This document shows, one piece after another, positions 1-4,707 of a stretch of DNA of 8,302 nucleotides; within the stretch, counting starts at the first letter, position 1, and every line of letters begins with the position of its first letter. Made by a program: the position numbers and the translations under genes. Under the pieces are notes generated by a model that saw nothing but the letters and a program-made list of their open reading frames with translations, was not told the DNA's origin and did not search any database. This DNA comes from an uncultured Corynebacterium sp. (GTDB lineage Bacteria > Actinomycetota > Actinomycetes > Mycobacteriales > Mycobacteriaceae). Location: positions 1 through 8,302 of the forward strand of contig CALZCR010000050.1 in the NCBI GenBank assembly GCA_945631445.1, written 5' to 3'.

Positions 1-33
1 GTCCTGGGCAGCGATGCGGAAACGCGGAAGGAA

Positions 34-51
34 ATTCTGCACGTGCAGAAT
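34..51. terminator. 18-bp perfect palindrome just past the SDR-like gene
   Basis: The 18 bases at 34-51 (ATTCTGCACGTGCAGAAT) are an exact palindrome, beginning 2 bp beyond the minus-strand stop codon at 54-56. Read on the minus strand it can fold as a 7-bp stem with an ACGT loop, followed by TTCCTTCC, a pyrimidine-rich but not pure U tract. That makes it a weak intrinsic terminator for the glycosylase-SDR operon. It could equally be a dimer-binding operator for a gene beyond the left edge. The symmetry is seen directly; the role is inference. Confidence 0.45.
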
Positions 52-53
52 CG

Positions 54-629
54 CTACGCCAGCGCCTCCGCGAGCGGGGTATCGCCGTCGAAGAAGGACA
101 CGGTCTCGTTGGTGGCCGCCCCGGTGGCCAAGATGTGTCCGATGACCGCGGCGACGTTGTTGCGCGAGGTCCTTTCCGTCGGCTGCTCCTCGGTGACCGT
201 GATGCGGCCGGTGACGTCGCCGTCGACGAGTTCGCCGGGGCGCAGGATCGTGTAGGTCATCCCAGAGTCACGCAGGTGCGCCTCCGCCTCCGGGTGCGCC
301 CCGGAGGAGATCAGGAGGTAGCGGGCGACGCCGGTTTGTCGGGCGGCGTTGATCGACAGCTTCACGGCGGGCTCGTCGACGGTGGCGCTGAAGACGATCA
401 CGTCGGCGCCGTCGAAGGCGGCCACGAAGTCGGAGGGGCTGGCCTCCTCCAGGTCCATGAGCACCGAGGTCCCGCCGAGCTGCTGGATCTCGGCCGTCTG
501 GGCGGGGGCGCGGACGATGTTGTGGACCTGGTGTCCGGCCTCGATGAGCAGGGGAGTGGCCAATCGGGCGATGCGGCTGTGCCCGCCGACGAAGACCACG
601 TTCTGGGCGGCTGCTGTGTTGGTGTCCAT
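54..629 (-). CDS. Short atypical SDR / NAD(P)-binding Rossmann protein (paralog of 5747-6433)
   Basis: A 191-residue protein of the NmrA/YhfK-like atypical short-chain dehydrogenase group, expected to bind NAD(P) in the cytosol; substrate unknown. The N-terminal strand and dinucleotide loop are clear (VVFVGGHSRIA, residues 11-21), followed by IVRAP (38-42), VLMDL (56-60), GADVIVFSA (74-82) and the C-terminal FFDGDTPLAEAL. It matches the protein at 5747-6433 throughout but is 37 residues shorter: it lacks about 9 residues after FSA and about 25 residues around 110-113, where the paralog carries the YPYAK (YxxxK) active-site helix. It may therefore bind cofactor without catalysis. The start is placed at the ATG at 629, which precedes the Rossmann strand by 10 residues; the open frame runs on upstream, but that extension overlaps the glycosylase gene. 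The gap to the glycosylase stop is 11 nt, so cotranscription is likely. Only a poor AGG is seen, 1 nt before the ATG. Confidence 0.85.
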   Translation of the reverse strand: MDTNTAAAQNVVFVGGHSRIARLATPLLIEAGHQVHNIVRAPAQTAEIQQLGGTSVLMDLEEASPSDFVAAFDGADVIVFSATVDEPAVKLSINAARQTGVARYLLISSGAHPEAEAHLRDSGMTYTILRPGELVDGDVTGRITVTEEQPTERTSRNNVAAVIGHILATGAATNETVSFFDGDTPLAEALA

Positions 630-640
630 ACCTGTCGAGT

Positions 641-1207
641 TTAGGCGCGTTTGGGCTGCCCGCGCCGAACAGAGACGGAAGGGTCCCCGGGAATCCAGAA
701 ACGCAGCGGCGCGTCGACGTTTTTGGAGATGCCGATTCTGGGCCCACTCACCCATTCCGGCTCCTCCTCCCGCGGCCCCAGCAGGAACTCCGGACCGGTG
801 ACGGGGCTGCCATTGTCGTCTAGCGCCAGCCCCAGGGCCTGGCCCAGGTTGCCGGGGCCTTGGGCGAGGCGGTTAAAAGGGACGTCCCCGCGGCGTCGAC
901 GGGCTTCGTCTTCCCCGGCGACGACTTCGCCGGCGCGCAGCAGGCACCCCTGCCCGACGCCCTCCGGGGCGCACACGATGTTGCCGGCGAGGTGGATGCC
1001 GTAGGAGAGGTAGACGTACATGCGTCCCGGCGGGCCGAACATCGCCGCGTTGCGCGGGGTTTTGCCGCGGTGGGTGTGCGCGGCCGGGTCTTCGGCGCCC
1101 AAGTACGCCTCGACTTCCGTCAGCCGGACGGTGACCCCGGCGTGGGTGAACGTGCGCCCCAGCAGCTGCGGGGCGACGACGTCTGCTGGCTCGGTGAAAT
1201 CAACCAT
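641..1207 (-). CDS. mpg: 3-methyladenine DNA glycosylase (AAG/MPG family)
   Basis: A 188-residue monofunctional DNA glycosylase that excises alkylated purines such as 3-methyladenine, starting base excision repair. All key positions of human AAG are present when aligned by eye: EAY (Glu33 as the catalytic base equivalent to Glu125, Tyr35 for Tyr127), His44 for His136, Tyr66 for the base-flipping-site Tyr159 in MYVYLSYG, Asn76 for Asn169, and Arg91 in LLRAGE. The TPRN and MFGPPG blocks between them are also typical, and the length is normal for bacterial members. The start at 1207 has no Shine-Dalgarno, but a TAGCCT -10 box on the minus strand (1219 to 1214) lies 6 nt upstream, suggesting a leaderless transcript. 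It diverges from the HAD-like gene across 18 bp and is followed 11 nt later by the short SDR gene. Confidence 0.95.
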   Translation of the reverse strand: MVDFTEPADVVAPQLLGRTFTHAGVTVRLTEVEAYLGAEDPAAHTHRGKTPRNAAMFGPPGRMYVYLSYGIHLAGNIVCAPEGVGQGCLLRAGEVVAGEDEARRRRGDVPFNRLAQGPGNLGQALGLALDDNGSPVTGPEFLLGPREEEPEWVSGPRIGISKNVDAPLRFWIPGDPSVSVRRGQPKRA

Positions 1208-1225
1208 GACACTAGGCTAGGCGAT
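1208..1225. promoter_or_regulatory. Overlapping divergent leaderless promoters
   Basis: Only 18 bp separate the two start codons. The core CTAGGCTAG (1212-1220) is symmetrical apart from its central base. On the plus strand TAGGCT (1213-1218) fits the actinobacterial TANNNT -10 and ends 7 nt before the ATG at 1226. On the minus strand TAGCCT (1219 to 1214) fits the same pattern and ends 6 nt before the ATG at 1207. Neither gene has a Shine-Dalgarno, which agrees with leaderless mRNAs starting at or next to each ATG. No good -35 is visible, and both upstream regions lie inside the opposite coding sequence. The two -10 boxes share 5 bp, so polymerase cannot occupy both at once. Confidence 0.6.
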
Positions 1226-1819
1226 ATGACCGCGATGCTTTTTGACCTCCACGGGGTGCTGCTGCGCCGCCCCACCGAGGAGGACCAGCGGCACCTGGAA
1301 CACGCCCTGGGGGTCAGCGACACGCAGCAGTTCCGGCACACCCTCCAAGAGATGGCCAGCGCCCTGGACGTGGGCGAACTCAGCGAAAGCCGCTGGTGGA
1401 GCAACGTCTCCGCCCACGCGGACAACGATGAAATTGACGCGCGCGAAGCCTTCGAGGCCGCCTGCGCCGGCCACCTCAACCCCGCCCCCGAGGCCGTCGC
1501 CGCCGCCTTAGAGCTCATCGACGCCGGCCACCTCTGCGGGGTGCTGGCGAACGTGTCCATCGGCCTGGCGGTGCGCATGCGCCGCGACCTGCCGTGGTTG
1601 GCGGACTTCGACGCGGTCGCCTTTTCCTGCGACCTCGCGCTGCCCGCCACCGCCCCGGAATCCTTCTCCGTCGCCGTGGAGGCGATGGGCGCGACCATGC
1701 GGGAGACGCTCTATGTCTCCGCGAACCCGGGCCACGTCGCGGCGGCCGAGGCCGCCGGCCTGCAAGGGCTGCTGTACGACGGCCCGGAGTCCCTGCGGCG
1801 TCTGCTCCGGGGCGGTTAA
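1226..1819 (+). CDS. HAD-fold protein with degenerate catalytic motifs
   Basis: A 197-residue protein of the haloacid dehalogenase superfamily with a helical cap (about residues 15-90), resembling the YihX/subfamily IA proteins in order and length. The fold markers are clear: MLFDLHGVL (4-12), GVLANVSIGLA (105-115), a PESF segment (144-147), LYVSANPGHV (162-171) and an AAEAAGLQGLLYDG tail. The catalytic set is largely gone. Asp7 remains, but the second motif I Asp is His9; motif II S/T is Ala108; the motif III Lys of KPDPEIF aligns with Ala141; and the motif IV Asp pair (VDDSP in relatives) reads Ser165-Ala166. Phosphatase activity is therefore unlikely, and a binding or regulatory role is possible. 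The ATG at 1226 is chosen because the HAD strand begins at once and a -10 sits 7 nt upstream. The frame stays open to 860 but that part overlaps the glycosylase. Confidence 0.85.
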   Translation: MTAMLFDLHGVLLRRPTEEDQRHLEHALGVSDTQQFRHTLQEMASALDVGELSESRWWSNVSAHADNDEIDAREAFEAACAGHLNPAPEAVAAALELIDAGHLCGVLANVSIGLAVRMRRDLPWLADFDAVAFSCDLALPATAPESFSVAVEAMGATMRETLYVSANPGHVAAAEAAGLQGLLYDGPESLRRLLRGG

Positions 1820-1827
1820 CTTTTTGG

Positions 1828-1841
1828 CCGCCGCTGGGCGG
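1828..1841. other. Small GC hairpin after the HAD-like gene
   Basis: CCGCC (1828-1832) and GGCGG (1837-1841) form a 5-bp stem with a 4-nt loop, 8 bp past the stop codon. The five T residues (1821-1825) lie before the stem rather than after it, so it does not look like a standard intrinsic terminator on the plus strand, and on the minus strand it is followed by A residues. Confidence 0.25.
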
Positions 1842-1863
1842 AGAGCACGTGACGCCGGGGAGG

Positions 1864-1971
1864 CTACTGTGCCGCCTGCCAGGCCAGGACTTCCAACAGT
1901 CGGAGTCTGCACTCACTTCTGAGGGCCTTGACCACGGCCGCTAGGTGGTCGAGCACCTGCTGGCTGCCCAC
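1864..1971 (-). pseudogene. Possible remnant of an HTH (ArsR-like) regulator or a 35-residue small protein
   Basis: A short open frame from GTG (1969-1971) to TAG (1864-1866) encodes 35 residues. It includes LAAVVKALRS followed by CRLRLLEVLA, which reads like the first helices of an ArsR-type winged helix (kaLasptRLrILelLa), but it stops before the recognition helix. About 80 percent of codons end in G or C, as in the real genes around it, while two AGA codons are unusual for this DNA. No continuation of an HTH is visible in any frame between the stop and 1820. GGAG lies 2 nt before the GTG, which is too close for a good Shine-Dalgarno. It may be a decayed gene, a genuine small protein, or a chance frame; the family resemblance is by eye only. 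Confidence 0.3.
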
Positions 1972-1983
1972 TTCTCCGCTATC

Positions 1984-2067
1984 ACCCCATAGGCGTTACC
2001 CCATAGGGCTCGCTTTTTCGTGATTCAGCCATGAAAATCGACCTCTATGGGGTAACGCCTATGGGGT
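1984..2067. repeat. 23-bp perfect inverted repeat able to form an 84-nt hairpin
   Basis: The arms 1984-2006 and 2045-2067 are exact inverted copies of 23 bp around a 38-nt spacer. The spacer itself holds a second hairpin, TTTTCGTG (2015-2022) against CATGAAAA (2030-2037), with loop ATTCAGC; its one non-Watson-Crick pair is G-U in a plus-strand RNA. Base 2007 with 2044 (G-U) and 2008 with 2043 (G-C) extend the outer stem in the same orientation. Each arm is built from a unit of about 14 nt containing CCCCATAG. The element lies between the convergent HAD-like and ROK genes. It has no terminal T-run, so it could be a dispersed palindromic repeat, a structured RNA or 3' end stabiliser, or a bidirectional attenuator. 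The structure is seen; the role is unknown. Confidence 0.85.
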
Positions 2068-2081
2068 AACGGCGCAGGACA

Positions 2082-3170
2082 CTAGCCCAGCGGCTCACGC
2101 AGCAAGTGATCCAGCGCGATGGCACGCGCGATGGCGCGCACGATCTCGTGGTGGCTGGGGATCAACCGCAGCTCCACGTCCACCCCGGCCGGCAGCGCGC
2201 CGCGCACCGTCTGGGCAAACAGCCGCGGCGCCTGCGGGTCGTCGACGAACGCGGAACCGGCGACGACCACGGTGGCGGGCCGGTACTCGCTGACCAGCGT
2301 GGCCGTGACGTGCCCGAGCAGCTGGGCGCGCTCGTTGAGCAGCTGACGCGCGGCCGGCGCGGACGAGGCGACCAGCTCCTGCAGCGACTGCGCGTGCACG
2401 CCCTTTTTGCCCGCGGCGGCCAGCAACGCGGCCGTGGGCAACGAACTCACGTCATGCGGCATGCCGTTGATCGCGGTGATGTGCTCGCCGGAGGCGATGG
2501 CGGCGCCCACCGAGTCGTCGGCGAACAACGCCATGATCACCGGCGGATCCTGGGTGAAGTCCACTTCCGCGTTCTGCAGCTCGCTGCCGATGATCGCGGG
2601 CACCGCTGCGGAGACCGTCACCGGCACCGAGAACTGGAACCGCAGGCGCCCGGCGATGTCCACGTCGTGCCACCCCAGCGACGGGGCGTTGACCACCCCG
2701 TCGGCGCTGACCGCGCCCGGGAAAGTCACGCCCACCGACGCCAACGGCCGCTCCAGCCCCGCGTTCAAGCGGTTCAGGCCGGCCATGACGTGTTCGATGA
2801 AGTCCTCGGCGCGCAACCGCGCCATGGGCGTGGCCACCTCGACCTCGCGGACGGTGCGCCCGTGGGCGTCGAAAAGCCCGATGTAGGTCACCGACGTGCC
2901 CACCGCGATGCCCGCGTAGACGTCCGGGTTGTCCGCCAACTCCAACGGAATGGTCGGCCGCCCGCGACCCTGCGACTGGGTCAGGTCGTTGCGCTCGACG
3001 ACCAGGCCGGCGTTGATCAGGGCCGTGACCGCGCGGGTCACAGTCGGCTGCGAAAGACCGGTCACCTCGACGAGTTCGCTACGCGTGGTCAACGGCTGCA
3101 GCCTCATCAGGTGGAAACACTTGGACGCCGGAGTCTTGGGGCGCGCAAATGCAAGGTGAGGCGAAGACAT
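2082..3170 (-). CDS. ROK-family transcriptional regulator
   Basis: A 362-residue DNA-binding regulator. Residues about 15-60 form a winged helix-turn-helix (LTTRSELVEVTGLSQPTVTR region, with LINAGLVVER as the next helix and strand), and GRGRPTIPLEL (68-78) is the wing and linker typical of ROK repressors. From about residue 85 it follows the ROK/ASKHA sugar-kinase fold: AGIAVGTS, IGLFDAHGR, VGVTFPGAVSADG, GAAIASGEHI, TVVVAGSAFVD. The kinase DxGxT loop is replaced by AVGTS, and the usual zinc-binding cysteine cluster is absent (the only Cys is residue 18), so it is a sensor rather than a kinase. The N-terminal part brings to mind the corynebacterial sulfur regulator CysR, but I cannot confirm that and give no symbol. 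It lies 64 bp downstream of the MFS gene, and its own leaderless promoter sits in that gap. Confidence 0.88.
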   Translation of the reverse strand: MSSPHLAFARPKTPASKCFHLMRLQPLTTRSELVEVTGLSQPTVTRAVTALINAGLVVERNDLTQSQGRGRPTIPLELADNPDVYAGIAVGTSVTYIGLFDAHGRTVREVEVATPMARLRAEDFIEHVMAGLNRLNAGLERPLASVGVTFPGAVSADGVVNAPSLGWHDVDIAGRLRFQFSVPVTVSAAVPAIIGSELQNAEVDFTQDPPVIMALFADDSVGAAIASGEHITAINGMPHDVSSLPTAALLAAAGKKGVHAQSLQELVASSAPAARQLLNERAQLLGHVTATLVSEYRPATVVVAGSAFVDDPQAPRLFAQTVRGALPAGVDVELRLIPSHHEIVRAIARAIALDHLLREPLG

Positions 3171-3172
3171 AA

Positions 3173-3207
3173 ATTATATTCTACGTTGTCACGGAAAGCA
3201 GTGTCGA
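3173..3207 (-). promoter_or_regulatory. Leaderless promoter of the ROK regulator
   Basis: On the minus strand TCGACA (3207 to 3202, five of six matches to TTGACA) is followed after 18 bp by TAGAAT (3183 to 3178), a TANNNT -10 that ends 7 nt before the ATG at 3170. A perfect TATAAT (3178 to 3173) overlaps it by one base but lies only 2 nt from the ATG, too near for a start there. No Shine-Dalgarno precedes the ATG. This suggests transcription starting at the ATG and independent of the MFS gene. The AT-rich stretch stands out from its GC-rich surroundings. Confidence 0.6.
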
Positions 3208-3234
3208 GGATCACCCCTCCTACACGCCGGAACC

Positions 3235-4518
3235 TCAGCTCACGGAGCCGGCGTCCACATCCGGCGTCGGCCGACGATAACGCCAGAACTTGGGCACCAA
3301 CGCCACGCACACCACCGTGCTCACCACCGCCAACACCCCGCCCACGGCCGTGGTCAGTCCCGCGCCCCACCAGCCCGCCGCCCAGCCGTGCAGCACGTCC
3401 GCGATCCGCGGCCCGCCCGCCACGATCACGAAGTAGGCGCCCTGCACCCGGCCCTGCATCTCATCGGTGGTCGACTGCTGCGTGATCGCGTTGCGCAACG
3501 ACGCCGAAAACATGTCCGCCGCCCCACCCACGACCAACATCACGACCACCAGCACCGCCCACCCCGTGACCGCGCTGGGGCTGGCCATCACGGCGATACC
3601 GGCGATGGTGACGGCCAACCCCCACACGACGATGCAGATCGTCACCGCCTTGCCCTGGCGCACCTCGCGGGTGATCCACCCGGAGAACAACCCGCCGAGC
3701 ACCGCGCCGACGGCCAGGGAGGAATACAGCGCGGAGAGCATCATCGGGGAGCCGCCGAAATCGACCTCCGCCATCTCCGGGTACAGGGCGCGCGGCATGC
3801 CGAAGCCCATCGCCAGCAGATCCAGCAGCATCGCCACCAGCAGCACCGGGTGCCCGCCCAAGTACCGCAGCCCGGAGATCACGCTGCGCAGCCCGGCGCG
3901 CTCCACGGTCGTACCCGTCGGCGCCATTGCGCTCAGCGCGAGCACCGCGCCGAGGGTGGGCACCAGGCAGATCAGGTCGATGAAGTAGAGCCAGGCGTAA
4001 CCGGTCAGCGGGATGAGTGCCCCGGCGATCAGGGGGCCGACGATGGCGCCGGCCTGCATGAGCGTCATGTTCAGGCTGGAGCCGGCGGCGAGTTGGTCCA
4101 GCGGCAGCAGTCGGCGGATCACCGCGGTGCGGGTGGGTTGGTTGACGGCGAAGAACGCCTGTTGCAGCGCGAAGAGGGCGAGCAGCCACCAGACGTTGAC
4201 GGCGCCGGTCAGCGTCATCGCCCACATGCCCGCGGCACTGAGCGTCATGCCGAGGGTGGTGACGATCAGCACCTTGCGTTTGTCGAAGGCGTCGGCGATG
4301 GATCCGCCGTAGAGCCCGAAGACGATCAGCGGCACGAGGCCGAAAAGCCCGGTCAGTCCGACGTAGGCGGAGGAGCCGGTCAGGGAGTAGATGTGGGTGG
4401 GCACGGCCACGACGGTCAGCTGCGCGCCGAGTTGGGTGAAGATGTTCGCCGTCCACAGCCGTCGGTAAGCGGGGTTGCTCAGGGGGCGGGTGTCGGCGAA
4501 GACGTCACGGATACCCAT
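3235..4518 (-). CDS. MFS transporter, EntS/MFS_3-like exporter
   Basis: A 427-residue inner-membrane proton-coupled transporter of the major facilitator superfamily, probably an exporter of a small molecule. I count about eleven or twelve hydrophobic segments; the first lies near residues 24-45. The inter-helix MFS motif A appears as GGSIADAFDKRK (71-82). The segment RNAITQQSTTDEMQGRVQG near residue 350, after a loop, matches the LRxxxxQxxxPdxxRGRV motif of the EntS/enterobactin-exporter group (MFS_3), and NQPTRTAVIRRLLP near 127-140 is its N-terminal counterpart. The substrate cannot be read from sequence. The ATG at 4518 has AAGGAAG about 12 nt upstream, which is far for a Shine-Dalgarno. 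The ROK regulator lies 64 bp downstream and the ParA-like gene diverges upstream, so the ROK protein is a reasonable candidate regulator. Confidence 0.9.
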   Translation of the reverse strand: MGIRDVFADTRPLSNPAYRRLWTANIFTQLGAQLTVVAVPTHIYSLTGSSAYVGLTGLFGLVPLIVFGLYGGSIADAFDKRKVLIVTTLGMTLSAAGMWAMTLTGAVNVWWLLALFALQQAFFAVNQPTRTAVIRRLLPLDQLAAGSSLNMTLMQAGAIVGPLIAGALIPLTGYAWLYFIDLICLVPTLGAVLALSAMAPTGTTVERAGLRSVISGLRYLGGHPVLLVAMLLDLLAMGFGMPRALYPEMAEVDFGGSPMMLSALYSSLAVGAVLGGLFSGWITREVRQGKAVTICIVVWGLAVTIAGIAVMASPSAVTGWAVLVVVMLVVGGAADMFSASLRNAITQQSTTDEMQGRVQGAYFVIVAGGPRIADVLHGWAAGWWGAGLTTAVGGVLAVVSTVVCVALVPKFWRYRRPTPDVDAGSVS

Positions 4519-4535
4519 TCTCGGCAGTCACTTCC

Positions 4536-4550
4536 TTATCCGGTGCTCAT
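4536..4550 (-). other. Four-codon micro-ORF in the MFS leader
   Basis: On the minus strand ATG AGC ACC GGA TAA (4550 to 4536) lies 17 nt upstream of the MFS start. If transcription begins near 4582 it would be in the 5' leader. No Shine-Dalgarno is seen before it, so it may be chance. Confidence 0.15.
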
Positions 4551-4579
4551 CGACGCCTGCGACGCCGGGCGTCCAGGCG

Positions 4580-4606
4580 GCCCGGCTGATGTTACCGCAG
4601 CCGGGC
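4580..4606. promoter_or_regulatory. 9-bp inverted repeat around the putative MFS -10 box
   Basis: GCCCGGCTG (4580-4588) and CAGCCGGGC (4598-4606) are exact inverted copies separated by 9 bp. Inside the spacer, on the minus strand, TAACAT (4594 to 4589) fits TANNNT and is the best -10 for the MFS gene, implying a start near 4582 and a leader of about 63 nt. A repressor dimer bound to the repeat would cover the -10, so an operator is a fair reading; a plain RNA hairpin in a plus-strand transcript is the alternative. The -35 is weak (GTGAAC, 4616 to 4611). Confidence 0.45.
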
Positions 4607-4639
4607 ACGCGTTCACCGGGCAGGATTTCTGCGCGCGGA

Positions 4640-4645
4640 TAAGAT
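4640..4645 (+). promoter_or_regulatory. Putative -10 box of the MinD/ParA-like gene
   Basis: TAAGAT fits TANNNT and would start transcription near 4652, leaving a leader of about 55 nt before the ATG. No convincing -35 is visible at the right distance. A purine-rich Shine-Dalgarno GGGGGAGG (4694-4701) follows in the leader. Confidence 0.35.
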
Positions 4646-4707
4646 GAGGGCCGTCAACGACGCCTGACGCGCACACTGCGCGCGGGCCACCTTGGGGGAG
4701 GACGATG

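Noticed and set aside
630..755. N-terminal extension of the short SDR protein to an ATG at 755
   Set aside because: It overlaps the conserved C-terminal part of the glycosylase, and the paralog begins at the Rossmann strand.
860..1225. N-terminal extension of the HAD-like protein to 860
   Set aside because: It is antisense to the glycosylase active-site region, and its composition is unlike a protein domain.
1820..1980. tRNA or known small RNA in the gap after the HAD-like gene
   Set aside because: No cloverleaf with a GTTCRA-type T loop or CCA-compatible acceptor stem could be found.
2106..3485. Very long plus-strand open frame opposite the ROK gene
   Set aside because: Its translation is rich in Arg, His and Gly with no recognisable domain, and it overlaps the well-supported ROK gene; long antisense frames are expected in GC-rich DNA.
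3388..4647. Long plus-strand open frame opposite the MFS gene
   Set aside because: His/Gln/Arg-rich composition without domains, antisense to a clear transporter.
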